A stretch of DNA of 46,416 bases. It comes from Sulfurimonas sp. SAG-AH-194-C21. GTDB taxonomy: Bacteria; Campylobacterota; Campylobacteria; Campylobacterales; Sulfurimonadaceae. The stretch covers positions 1 through 46,416 of the forward strand of contig NZ_JAEMVC010000015.1 in the NCBI RefSeq assembly GCF_029215985.1, given 5' to 3'. The position numbers and the translations under genes were made by a program. Shown piece after piece: positions 31,315-40,215 of the stretch (position 1 is its first letter; the number at the start of each line of letters is the position of its first letter). The notes beneath the pieces are model-generated. The model did no database searches, was not told the origin of the DNA, and saw only the letters and a program-made list of their open reading frames with translations.

Positions 31315-33138
31315 ATGTATAAAATAGTAGGTGTTATAAACTATATTGTAGTAATCTTTTTAAATGCCTTTACAGACCTAGGTCATAAAATCATCATTCA
31401 AAATACTATTTTTAAAGTATATGATGGTGATATGCTAGTCGTTCTTACCGCTGTTGTAAACGCACTTATACTTTTGCCTTTTATTTTAGTGTTTTCTCCT
31501 TCTGGATTTTTAGCTGATAAATTTCCTAAAAACAAGATTATGGAGTACTCCTCTATCTTCGCCATCATTATCACACTCGCTATTACATACACTTACTATA
31601 ATGGTCATTTTATAATGGCATTTGTAATGACATTTATGCTGGCACTTCAAAGTGCAATTTATGGACCTGCAAAATACGGTTATATTAAAGAACTCGTAGG
31701 TGAAAAGTACATAAGTGCGGGAAATGCTGCTATTCAAGCAACAACAACTGTTGCTATCCTTGGTGGAATTATCTTTTATACAGTTCTTTTTGAAGGTATG
31801 TATAGTGACTCACTCAAAACGGAAGGTGAAATACTCCATGCAATTGCTCCTATAGGATGGCTTTTAGTTGCTGGTTCTGTTATAGAATGGTTTTATGCAT
31901 CTAAGCTTCCAAATAAGATGAAAGAAGCGAGTAAACGCAAGTTTAAACTAAAACGCTATTTGTCTGGAGCATATCTTAGAAAAAATATGAAAACAATTAC
32001 AAGAAAGCGCGAGATTTTTGATGCAATTATTGCATTGAGCCTTTTTTGGTCTATTTCTCAAGTTGTTTTAGCAATTTTCGGAGAGTATGCTAAGAGTAAT
32101 TTAGGCATTACAAATACTATCTATGTGCAAGGTGTCATGGCACTAGCGGGTATAGGTATAGTTGTGGGTTCAATACTGGCTTCAAAATACTCTAAATATT
32201 ATATAAATATGGGTCTAGTAGGTTTAGGTGCTAGTGGTATTACTATAGTGGTGTTACTTATCCCTTTTGTCCATTCAATTACTTTAATGGCACCTCTATT
32301 TATGCTTTTTGGTGTCTTCTCTGGATTTTTAATGGTACCTTTAAATGCTCGTATACAGTTACTTGCTTCGCGTGTTCATTTGGGAATTATTCTCGCTGGA
32401 AATAACTTTATTCAAAATATTTTCATGTTTACATTTTTAGCACTTACAACCGTTTTTGCCTATAACGGTATGAATACTGAAATTCTTTTTTATCTTATGG
32501 GAATGGTTGGAATCTATTTAAGTATGATGACACTAAGACACTATTTTGTAGACACTTTTTGGGCAAAGATGTTTATTATAGGGTCTTTAAGACATAAGTA
32601 TATCTATCATGGTTTAGAAAATGTACCAAAAGAGGGTAGTGCACTTCTTTTAAGTAATCATGTGAGTTGGTTGGATTGGATTGTTTTACAGTTACCATTT
32701 AAACGCTACCTTAACTATATGATGGAAAAAGATATATATAACTGGCCTATAATGCATGCATTTTTTAAAAAAGGTGAAACTATTCCTATTTCAAGTAAGG
32801 CAAGCAAAGACGCTTTTAAAGAAGCGCATCAAAGACTTATGGATGGAAAACTTGTCGCAATTTTTCCAGAAGGAAGAATCAGTGAAGATGGAAAGCTCTC
32901 GACATTTCACAGAGGATATGAACTTATACCAAATGATTATGAGGGGTTTATCATTCCTGTATTTATAGATGGTGTTTTTGGAAGTCTCTTTTCTCGTTAT
33001 AAAAAGAGTACTAAAAAGTATTTTTGGCAACGTCGTGTTATAAATGTTTACTATGGAGAACCTATAAGTACAAGTACAAGTGCTCAAGAAGTAAAAGAGA
33101 TTATCCAAAGAATGAAGGAAAGATATGAAGCTAAATAA
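31315..33138 (+). CDS. LplT-like MFS transporter fused to PlsC-type acyltransferase
   Basis: Protein of 607 residues. The first 410 residues or so form an MFS permease of the lysophospholipid transporter type, with about 12 helices. The C-terminal 170 residues are a 1-acylglycerol-3-phosphate acyltransferase domain with the catalytic NHVSWLD (His449, Asp454) and the substrate motif FPEGR (517-521). This suggests import of lysophospholipid and reacylation at the inner membrane, as LplT-Aas does. It lacks the acyl-ACP synthetase domain found at the end of many longer fusions, so it would need acyl-ACP or acyl-phosphate made elsewhere. It overlaps dgkA by 14 bases. Confidence 0.88.
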   Translation: MYKIVGVINYIVVIFLNAFTDLGHKIIIQNTIFKVYDGDMLVVLTAVVNALILLPFILVFSPSGFLADKFPKNKIMEYSSIFAIIITLAITYTYYNGHFIMAFVMTFMLALQSAIYGPAKYGYIKELVGEKYISAGNAAIQATTTVAILGGIIFYTVLFEGMYSDSLKTEGEILHAIAPIGWLLVAGSVIEWFYASKLPNKMKEASKRKFKLKRYLSGAYLRKNMKTITRKREIFDAIIALSLFWSISQVVLAIFGEYAKSNLGITNTIYVQGVMALAGIGIVVGSILASKYSKYYINMGLVGLGASGITIVVLLIPFVHSITLMAPLFMLFGVFSGFLMVPLNARIQLLASRVHLGIILAGNNFIQNIFMFTFLALTTVFAYNGMNTEILFYLMGMVGIYLSMMTLRHYFVDTFWAKMFIIGSLRHKYIYHGLENVPKEGSALLLSNHVSWLDWIVLQLPFKRYLNYMMEKDIYNWPIMHAFFKKGETIPISSKASKDAFKEAHQRLMDGKLVAIFPEGRISEDGKLSTFHRGYELIPNDYEGFIIPVFIDGVFGSLFSRYKKSTKKYFWQRRVINVYYGEPISTSTSAQEVKEIIQRMKERYEAK

Positions 33139-33496
33139 GCCTAAGCATAATCTTTTTAGAAATACTGGGTATGCGATAGAAGGTTTAATAGATATAATTA
33201 AAAATGAAACCTCTTTTAAATGGCAACTTTTAATGCTTTTTATTATGGGTACTATATCTTGGATTTTACCAATAGAATTTGGCTACTCTGCGATACTGTT
33301 TATCTCTCTTTTTATCTCTATTCTAGCAGAAGTGATAAACTCTGCTATAGAGCGAGTTGTAGATCTTGTTACACAAGATTATCATATACTTGCAAAACAG
33401 GCAAAGGATGTAGGAGCTACTATTGTATTGCTCTCTTTTGTAGTCACTACTCTGATCTGGTTAAGTGTTTTAGCATTAGCATTTAAAATAGTATAA
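33125..33496 (+). CDS. dgkA: diacylglycerol kinase DgkA
   Basis: Small integral membrane kinase of 123 residues with three membrane helices. The family signature [20 protein letters not shown] followed by [10 protein letters not shown] is complete and includes the catalytic Glu and the Asn/Glu metal ligands. It phosphorylates diacylglycerol (for example left from membrane-derived glycan synthesis) to phosphatidic acid and returns it to lipid synthesis. It overlaps the 3' end of the acyltransferase gene by 14 bases and precedes the patatin gene by 8 bases, making a lipid-metabolism operon. Confidence 0.93.
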   Translation: MKLNKPKHNLFRNTGYAIEGLIDIIKNETSFKWQLLMLFIMGTISWILPIEFGYSAILFISLFISILAEVINSAIERVVDLVTQDYHILAKQAKDVGATIVLLSFVVTTLIWLSVLALAFKIV

Positions 33497-33504
33497 GGAC
33501 ATTT

Positions 33505-34200
33505 ATGAAGCTTTTTCTACTTGTATTCGTGTTACTCACATCTCTAGCATATGCACAGGATAGATCAAAGATAGCACTTGTGCTTTCTGGTGGGGGAGCC
33601 CGTGGTGGTGCTCATGTGGGTATTTTAAAAGAGTTAGAGAAAAACCGTATTCCTATTGACATGATTATAGGAACAAGTATGGGTTCTTTTATTGGAGGGC
33701 TCTATGCAAGTGGCGCATCACCCCAAGAGATGGAAGAGATGCTGACATCAACTGACTGGAAAAAGTATATAAGAACTGACTACAATCGTCAAGATATGCC
33801 AATGCGTAGAAAAGCTGTAGATTATCAGTACCAAGGAAGACTTGGTTTGGGAATAAACGCAGACGGTGAGCTTGTTTTACCAACAGGAGTGCTTAAACGC
33901 CAACCTATGCTTTTAAAGTTTGATGAATTAACTCAAAATGTACAAGACATTACAGACTTTGATAAATTCAGCATACCCTTTAGAGCAGTTGCCACTGATA
34001 TTAAAAATGGTAATGCAATCATCTTAAAGTCTGGTTCTTTGGCAGAATCCATTTATGCTTCAAGCTCTATTCCTGGTGGATTTCAGCCTATAAATATCAA
34101 TGGTATTGATTTAGTTGATGGTGGAGTAAGTGATAATTTCCCAATAAAGGTCGCACGAGATATGGGGGGCAGATATTATCATTGCAGTAGATGTAAGTGA
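33505..34200 (+). CDS. patatin-like phospholipase, 5' part of a type Vd autotransporter split by a frameshift
   Basis: Signal peptide ([18 protein letters not shown]) and a patatin lipase domain: oxyanion motif SGGGARGG (28-35), nucleophile Ser58 in GTSMG (56-60), and the dyad Asp205 in DGGV. The reading frame then runs off at the G6 run 34164-34169 and stops after 11 changed residues ([11 protein letters not shown]). With one G fewer, the frame continues as [20 protein letters not shown] into the next segment, giving a full protein of about 728 residues (patatin, POTRA-like domain, 16-strand barrel) like PlpD. The 231-residue product keeps the catalytic dyad but would lose the outer-membrane part. 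It may be a sequencing error, a real mutation, or a switch. Confidence 0.85.
   Translation: MKLFLLVFVLLTSLAYAQDRSKIALVLSGGGARGGAHVGILKELEKNRIPIDMIIGTSMGSFIGGLYASGASPQEMEEMLTSTDWKKYIRTDYNRQDMPMRRKAVDYQYQGRLGLGINADGELVLPTGVLKRQPMLLKFDELTQNVQDITDFDKFSIPFRAVATDIKNGNAIILKSGSLAESIYASSSIPGGFQPININGIDLVDGGVSDNFPIKVARDMGGRYYHCSRCK
34164..34169 (+). other. G6 run at the frameshift point of the patatin autotransporter gene
   Basis: ATGGGGGGC: with six G the upstream frame ends at 34200. With five G the patatin, POTRA-like and barrel parts read as one protein. Removal of one G is the smallest change that restores the family's normal layout. Confidence 0.75.
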
Positions 34201-34243
34201 AAACTTTTCAGATGAACTTGATGTAAACTCTTATTTAGTTGTA

Positions 34244-35692
34244 ATGGGACAACTCATTAACATACTTATGCGAAAAAATGCAAATGAGTCTATAAGTAGC
34301 TTAAGTGAAGCAGATATACTTTTAACGCCAGACTTGAAAAGTTTTAGTGGTTTGGATGCAGATAAATATAAAGAAATTATTAGTCGTGGTGTTGATGGTG
34401 CACAAAAACAAAAAGTAAGTTTACAAGTGCTGTCTGTGAGTGAAAAAGAGTATAAAAAGTATCAAAAAAAGCATCGAAGAAAGCATGTGTTTAACTCGCC
34501 TATCGTAGATGAAATTCAGATTGATAATCCAACATATATTTCAGATCAGTCTATAAAAAGACGAATCTCACAAAGTGTAGGAAGTAGTTTAAACCTCTCA
34601 GTTTTACGAGCGGATTTACTTCATCTTTACAATATGACTATTTTTGATAGTGTCTCGTATGAACTAAAAGATGAGAAGGGTAAAAAAGTATTGATTATTC
34701 ATACACTTCCAAGTTGGGATAACCATGGAGAAGTTCGTTTTGCAATTGGACTTGAAGATGATTTTAAAGGACACTCTAGCTACTCTTTGAAGTTTGGCTA
34801 TACTATGTTTGGACTAAACTCTCTAGGTGGTGAGTGGAAAAGTGACTTCGAAATTGGACGTTATGAAAGAGCTAAAACTGAGTGGTTTCAGCCCCTAGAC
34901 ATAAAACAAAGGTACTATATAAGACCTTCACTGAGTTATGAGAGTATTACAGATGTGTTCCCCCTAGACGGTTTTGCAAATCAAGAGTTACACTCAAGTC
35001 GAGTAGGGGGTGGTTTTGCATTTGGAGCACATATAACAACAGACTATGAGTTTGAGATAGGTGTATCACTGTTTAAAGATACAGTACGAGTTGATTCTGT
35101 GAGTTTTAGTGAAGACTATACTGCAAAACCTATTTATGCTCGAGTAAATATTGATAACCTTGATAATGTCAACTTTCCAAAAGTAGGAATTAAAACAACA
35201 CTTACATGGACCAAAGAGATGTCTGAGTGGGGAAGTGACTATAGTTATGAGCAGATTTATTTTGATATTGAAAAACCATTCCGTTTTTATGCAAACAATA
35301 TAACTTTTTATGGACAGTATGGAAATACTTATAAACCAGATGATGTTTCGAGGTTATCAGGAACATTTAGCTTAGGTGGTCTATTTAAGCTCTCAGGATA
35401 TGCACCATACTCTTTTAATGGAGATAATGTTGCATTAGCTGTTTTAAGATACTCGTATGAAATAAAAGATGGTGGTTTCTTTGGTACACTCAATGCCCCT
35501 TTATATGCAGGTTTTTCTGTAGAAATGGGAAATACATGGAGTGGCGGTACTGATGTAAATTATGAAATGATGAAAAAGTCTGCTACAATTTATGTAGCAG
35601 CAGATACATTGCTTGGTCCATTGTATCTAGCATTCGGTTCTTCTTTAAATGGGAATACGAGTGTATATTTATACTTAGGTGAGAAATTTTAA
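34244..35692 (+). CDS. type Vd autotransporter, 3' part (POTRA-like domain and outer-membrane barrel), out of frame with the patatin domain
   Basis: The frame is open from at least 34163 and continues the patatin domain ([20 protein letters not shown]) before the first ATG at 34244. After a helical linker it holds a POTRA-like domain (about VDEIQIDNPTYISDQSIKRR, then SVLRADLLHLYNMTIFDSVSYEL) and a BamA-type barrel with many amphipathic strands, ending LYLGEKF with a C-terminal Phe. The sequence shows no decay other than the single-base shift, which argues for a recent or artificial break. Without the upstream signal peptide this part alone could not reach the outer membrane. It would secrete or display the patatin lipase if the frame were joined. 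Confidence 0.8.
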   Translation: MGQLINILMRKNANESISSLSEADILLTPDLKSFSGLDADKYKEIISRGVDGAQKQKVSLQVLSVSEKEYKKYQKKHRRKHVFNSPIVDEIQIDNPTYISDQSIKRRISQSVGSSLNLSVLRADLLHLYNMTIFDSVSYELKDEKGKKVLIIHTLPSWDNHGEVRFAIGLEDDFKGHSSYSLKFGYTMFGLNSLGGEWKSDFEIGRYERAKTEWFQPLDIKQRYYIRPSLSYESITDVFPLDGFANQELHSSRVGGGFAFGAHITTDYEFEIGVSLFKDTVRVDSVSFSEDYTAKPIYARVNIDNLDNVNFPKVGIKTTLTWTKEMSEWGSDYSYEQIYFDIEKPFRFYANNITFYGQYGNTYKPDDVSRLSGTFSLGGLFKLSGYAPYSFNGDNVALAVLRYSYEIKDGGFFGTLNAPLYAGFSVEMGNTWSGGTDVNYEMMKKSATIYVAADTLLGPLYLAFGSSLNGNTSVYLYLGEKF

Positions 35693-36886
35693 ATGAATAA
35701 AAATAAAACAACATTAATAATTGGTGCAGGTGGAGTAGGTCGTGTAGTAGTACATAAATGTGTACAAAACGCAGCAGTATTTGGTCGAATCGTGCTAGCA
35801 AGTAGAAACATAGAATCTTGTGTAAACATCAAAAAAGAACTTCCAGATGCAGAGATATTTGTAACGGCTCTTGATGCTGACATCACAGAAGATGTCATTA
35901 CACTCATAGAGAAGATAAACGCAGATATAGTTATCAATGTAGCACTTCCTTATCAGGATTTAACTATTATGGATGCCTGTATAGCAACTTGTACTCCTTA
36001 TCTTGATACTGCTAACTATGAACATCCTGATGAGGCTAAGTTTGAGTATAAACTCCAATGGGCTAGAGATGAGAAGTTTAAAGAAGCTGGAATTATGGGA
36101 CTGCTTGGAAGTGGTTTTGACCCAGGTGTGACAAATGTATTTTGTGCCTTCGCTCAAAAACATTACTTTGATACAATAGATACAATAGACATTTATGACT
36201 GTAATGATGGTAACAATGGTTATATCTTTGCAACTAACTTTAACCCAGAGATAAACCTGCGTGAAGTCTCAGCAAAGGGGCGATACTGGGATGCTGGTAG
36301 ATGGTATGAGACAGAACCACTTCAGATGAGAAAAACTTGGGACTATCCTGAGATAGGGGAGCGAGACTCATACTTGATGTACCACGAAGAGATGGAGTCA
36401 CTTACTAAAAACATTAAAGGACTTAAGCAGATTAAGTTTTATATGACTTTTACAAAAGCGTACCTTGATCATATGCATGTTCTTAAAAATGTTGGAATGC
36501 TTGGTATCAAAGAGATAGAGCACAAGGGGCAAAAGATTATTCCTATAGAGTTACTCAAAACTCTTCTTCCTGACCCCTCAACACTTGGTAAAAGGACTAA
36601 AGGTAAGACAAACATCGGTGTTGTTGTAACTGGGATAAAAAATGCTAAACGCAAGCGCATATATATCTACCAAGTAAGTGATCATCAAAAATGCTATAAA
36701 GAAGTAAACTCTCAAGCTATATCGTATACAACAGGTGTACCCGCAATGATAGGTGCGAAACTTATGCTTGAGGGTGAGTGGAGTGGTTCTGGTGTTTTTA
36801 ATATGGAAGAGTTTGATCCTGATCCATTTATGCAAGAGTTAGTAGAGCAGGGCTTACCTTGGAAAGTAAAAGAGTTAGAGGTTTAA
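35693..36886 (+). CDS. carboxynorspermidine/carboxyspermidine dehydrogenase (saccharopine dehydrogenase family)
   Basis: Protein of 397 residues with an N-terminal Rossmann nucleotide site, TLIIGAGGVGRVVVHKC (8-24), and the saccharopine dehydrogenase-like fold. It joins putrescine or diaminopropane with aspartate semialdehyde, using NADPH, to a carboxy-polyamine. The matching decarboxylase is encoded two genes downstream. In Campylobacter jejuni this pair is the essential spermidine route. Identification rests on the family features plus that pairing, since general saccharopine dehydrogenases look alike. The ATG follows the patatin stop directly (TAAATG). Confidence 0.9.
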   Translation: MNKNKTTLIIGAGGVGRVVVHKCVQNAAVFGRIVLASRNIESCVNIKKELPDAEIFVTALDADITEDVITLIEKINADIVINVALPYQDLTIMDACIATCTPYLDTANYEHPDEAKFEYKLQWARDEKFKEAGIMGLLGSGFDPGVTNVFCAFAQKHYFDTIDTIDIYDCNDGNNGYIFATNFNPEINLREVSAKGRYWDAGRWYETEPLQMRKTWDYPEIGERDSYLMYHEEMESLTKNIKGLKQIKFYMTFTKAYLDHMHVLKNVGMLGIKEIEHKGQKIIPIELLKTLLPDPSTLGKRTKGKTNIGVVVTGIKNAKRKRIYIYQVSDHQKCYKEVNSQAISYTTGVPAMIGAKLMLEGEWSGSGVFNMEEFDPDPFMQELVEQGLPWKVKELEV

Positions 36887-36887
36887 A

Positions 36888-37721
36888 ATGAACTTTAGAA
36901 GTATTGTACATCATATTGAATCACTTCCACCGCTCTCAGATACAACACAGGTAGTAAGAAAAATCTACCAAGATGGTGCTGAGAATGTTGATATAAGTAA
37001 GTTAGTTCGAGCTATTGAAACAGATGTTGCACTTACGGTTAATATTCTTAAAATGATTAACTCTCCATTATATGGTTTTTCTAAACAAATAACTTCTGTT
37101 TCTCAGGCAGTTACTCTCTTTGGAACACAAGTCGTGTATGGCCTAGTAGTGCGCTACTCCATTGAGTCTGCGATAATAGCAAACCTACGACCGTATGGAC
37201 TCTCAAATAGTAAGTTTAATGATATCTGTCATATGCAGAGTGCACTTATGAGTCAGTGGTATTCAAAAGTTAATTTAAAAGATGCACAGTTTTTAGCTCC
37301 TCTGGCTTTAGTTATGGAGTCTGGAAAGCTAGTTGTTGCTCAAGAAGTGACACAACATACTAATATAAAAGAGTTTATAAATGGACTCAGAAATGCACCA
37401 AATCTTTCAGAGTATGAGAATTCTCTTTTTGGTACATCTTCATACTATATTAGTGGTCTTTTATTTGAGCACTGGAACTTGGACACACTCTATGTTGATA
37501 TGCTCAAAGGTTTGGACTTTGAACATGATGGGGCATTAAAGTTGGGTTACTATATAGACATACTTGACATAGTGAGAACAGCAGTAAATGTAGTAAATAT
37601 TTTTACTAAAGAATCCATTAGAGAAGCAAGCGAAATCGTTGCTGATATGGGATTGGATGTAGAGTATTTTAAGAGTGTTTGCATAAGCATAAAAGAAACC
37701 TACATAAAGAATGATTCTTAA
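36888..37721 (+). CDS. HDOD domain protein
   Basis: Protein of 277 residues, almost entirely an HDOD domain (about 1-200): it begins IESLPPLSDTTQVVRKIYQD, then TDVALTVNILKMINSPLYGFSKQITSVSQAVTLFGTQ. HDOD domains resemble HD phosphohydrolases but lack the His-Asp catalytic pair, and act as signalling or protein-binding modules, often in cyclic di-GMP and motility control. There is no second output domain. It lies between the two polyamine genes with 1- and 2-base gaps, an unusual place for a signalling protein; link to polyamines is not known. Confidence 0.88.
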   Translation: MNFRSIVHHIESLPPLSDTTQVVRKIYQDGAENVDISKLVRAIETDVALTVNILKMINSPLYGFSKQITSVSQAVTLFGTQVVYGLVVRYSIESAIIANLRPYGLSNSKFNDICHMQSALMSQWYSKVNLKDAQFLAPLALVMESGKLVVAQEVTQHTNIKEFINGLRNAPNLSEYENSLFGTSSYYISGLLFEHWNLDTLYVDMLKGLDFEHDGALKLGYYIDILDIVRTAVNVVNIFTKESIREASEIVADMGLDVEYFKSVCISIKETYIKNDS

Positions 37722-37723
37722 AC

Positions 37724-38863
37724 ATGTATAAGATAGGAACTCCTTACTATCTATGTGACGAAACATTATTAGAAAACAATCTTAAAATCCTCCAAGATAT
37801 TCAAAAACGCAGTGGTGCTAAAATCCTTGTAGCACTAAAGGGTTTTGCAATGTTCTCTACCTTTCCTCTAGTCTCTGAGTATCTTTATGGTTGTTGTGCA
37901 AGTGGACTTTATGAAGCACGACTTGCAAAAGAAGAGTTTGTAAAGTATAATAGTGAAGCAGAAGTACATACTTACTCACCAGCATTTAAAGAATCAGAGA
38001 TAGTAGAGATAGCGAAACTCTCAAATCATATAGTATTTAACTCACCAAATCAATTAGACAAATTTCTTTTAAAAACCAAAGAAATTAATCCAAAAATTCA
38101 TGTTTCTCTGCGTATAAATCCTGAAATATCAGCATCTCCAAAAGATATTTACAACCCTTGTGGAGTCTATTCTCGATTAGGTACAACTCTCTCAAATGTC
38201 GATGGAAGTACTTTAAATAGGGTGGATGGGCTAAATTTTCATGCCTTGTGCGAGCAAAATGTAGAAGCACTTGAAGAGGTTTTAGTCGCGTTTGAGAGAG
38301 ATTTTTCTAAATATTTTAAAAATTTAAAATATATCAATTTTGGTGGTGGTCATCATATCACTAAACAAGGCTATGATATTGAGAGATTAGTTTGTATAAT
38401 CAAAGAGTTTCGTTTGAAATACCAAATAGATGTCTATTTAGAACCTGGTGAGGCAGTTGGATGGCAAACTGGTTATTTAGTGAGTACAGTTTTAGATGTT
38501 TTCCAAAATGGTATGAATATCGCCATCTTAGATACTTCAGCAGAAGCACATATGCCAGACACTTTAGCTATGCCTTATAGAGCAGAGGTACGAGGTGCAG
38601 GTCTTGCCAATGAGAAAAAATATACATATCGCTTGGGTGGTAACACTTGTCTTGCTGGTGACATTATGGGTGACTACTCTTTTGATAAACCTTTGAGAGT
38701 AGGGGATAAGATCATTTTTGAAGATCAGATTCATTATACTTTTGTAAAAAACACTACCTTTAATGGCATAAAACTTCCATCTTTAGTGCTAAAAAAGTTA
38801 GATGGAACCATAGAACTTGTTAAAGAGTTTGGTTATGAAGAGTATAAAAGTAGGCTGAGTTAA
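37724..38863 (+). CDS. nspC: carboxynorspermidine/carboxyspermidine decarboxylase NspC
   Basis: PLP-dependent decarboxylase of 379 residues (alanine racemase fold). The PLP lysine is Lys39 in ILVALKGFAMF. Other family motifs are FNSPNQLD, NFGGGHHIT (the phosphate loop), LEPGEAVGW and the catalytic Cys segment GGNTCLAGD. It removes CO2 from carboxynorspermidine or carboxyspermidine to give the free polyamine, the last step of the pathway started by the dehydrogenase at 35693. Its 3' end overlaps the convergent TolC-like gene by 4 bases. Confidence 0.94.
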   Translation: MYKIGTPYYLCDETLLENNLKILQDIQKRSGAKILVALKGFAMFSTFPLVSEYLYGCCASGLYEARLAKEEFVKYNSEAEVHTYSPAFKESEIVEIAKLSNHIVFNSPNQLDKFLLKTKEINPKIHVSLRINPEISASPKDIYNPCGVYSRLGTTLSNVDGSTLNRVDGLNFHALCEQNVEALEEVLVAFERDFSKYFKNLKYINFGGGHHITKQGYDIERLVCIIKEFRLKYQIDVYLEPGEAVGWQTGYLVSTVLDVFQNGMNIAILDTSAEAHMPDTLAMPYRAEVRGAGLANEKKYTYRLGGNTCLAGDIMGDYSFDKPLRVGDKIIFEDQIHYTFVKNTTFNGIKLPSLVLKKLDGTIELVKEFGYEEYKSRLS

Positions 38864-40215
38864 CTCTTTTTTAAAAGAGTTCCTAGTTCATACTTGAGTT
38901 GTAGGTGTAGTAGTTGTAGCTCAAAATAGTAGTGAAGTTGTTTCTGTTTTGCTTTAAGTGTTAAAATCTCGCGTTGATTTACAAAAAGAAGTGAACCCAG
39001 ACCCTCTTGATACCTTCGCCTCTCAGCAGACTCAAGCTGTTTTACTAAGTCTATCTCTTCATCTGCAAGTTTTATATTCTTCTCTTCTAAGCTTATCTTC
39101 TGTCTTATATTTCTAATATTTGTCTCGATGTCATTTTTGATGGTTTCTTTAGTGTTTTTAAGTAATACCATCTCTTTTTTATAAGTCTCATTCCTACCCT
39201 TAAAATCACTCCTCTCAAGTGGAAAGTTAAACTCCATAGCAATCTTATAACCATCTTTTTTATACTCTAAGTCATATACACCATCGAGTTTCATATTAAA
39301 CTTTGGATACTTGCTAATGTCATTGTATTGTGTTTGGAGGTTTAGTTTGTCGAGTTGATACTCTATCCTTTGAAACTCAGGTCGATTTTTTATAGCTATC
39401 TCTTGAGCTCCCTCAGAAAAGCCCTTATCACTTTCACTTTCTATTTTTATACTTGGCAGGGTGTATTGAGTGTCAAATGTCTCTTCTTGGATGTTTATAT
39501 ACTTTAAAAAGGTGTTTTTAGAGTTTTGATATTGATTTTTTGAAGATAAAAGTCTCTGTTTTCTATTTATGATTTGACTTTTTACATCTATGATAGCAAT
39601 TTTGGCAAGTTTTCCGCTTTTTACCTCTTTAGAAATAAAGTCATAGTTTAACTCTGCTTTATGTAACAAGTCTGTTTCTGTTTGGTAGATACTCTTGTAC
39701 AAAAGCAATTCAAAATAGACCTTTGAACTTATAAAATACAGAGATAAAATATTTTTTCTACTTCCTTGACTTAACTCTTGTGTTTTAAGTTGTGCTACTT
39801 TATAATCTAACTCATTTTTACTTGTGTTATTTAAAAGAGAAAGTACTGGAATATTTATACTTGTATATACTTCTCCCTCTTTTCCAGTTTTGATGTTGTT
39901 ATACTCTTGTGTACCTTGGGCATTACGATAAGCAACTCTAAACTCCATACCATTACCAATAGACTTTGTGACATCTACTTGTTGGTACTCCCCTTGTGTA
40001 GTAGGATAGCGTTTATTGTCATACTTCATATTAAACTGTGTATCAAACGCAGACTGGTAGACTTTTTCATTTTCTCTACTTATCGACTCTTTGGCGATAG
40101 TGGCATAATAGTAAGGATTTTTTTCATTTAAGTACTCTTGAATTGTCTCTTGGACAAAGACTACTTTAGAAAAAGCAAGTAAGGGTAAAGCGAGTAAACA
40201 AAGTATTTTTCTCAT
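38860..40215 (-). CDS. TolC-family outer-membrane channel
   Basis: Protein of 451 residues with a signal peptide (MRKILCLLALPLLAFSKV). It has two repeats of barrel strands and long coiled-coil helices as in TolC and CusC. For example, IISKEVKSGKLAKIAIIDVK-type and RRYQEGLGSLLFVNQREIL segments mark the two hairpins. It forms the outer-membrane duct for the adjacent HlyD-like adaptor. The start codon shares one base with the adaptor's stop codon, so the three genes ABC membrane domain - HlyD - TolC are one unit. Confidence 0.85.
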   Translation of the reverse strand: MRKILCLLALPLLAFSKVVFVQETIQEYLNEKNPYYYATIAKESISRENEKVYQSAFDTQFNMKYDNKRYPTTQGEYQQVDVTKSIGNGMEFRVAYRNAQGTQEYNNIKTGKEGEVYTSINIPVLSLLNNTSKNELDYKVAQLKTQELSQGSRKNILSLYFISSKVYFELLLYKSIYQTETDLLHKAELNYDFISKEVKSGKLAKIAIIDVKSQIINRKQRLLSSKNQYQNSKNTFLKYINIQEETFDTQYTLPSIKIESESDKGFSEGAQEIAIKNRPEFQRIEYQLDKLNLQTQYNDISKYPKFNMKLDGVYDLEYKKDGYKIAMEFNFPLERSDFKGRNETYKKEMVLLKNTKETIKNDIETNIRNIRQKISLEEKNIKLADEEIDLVKQLESAERRRYQEGLGSLLFVNQREILTLKAKQKQLHYYFELQLLHLQLKYELGTLLKKS

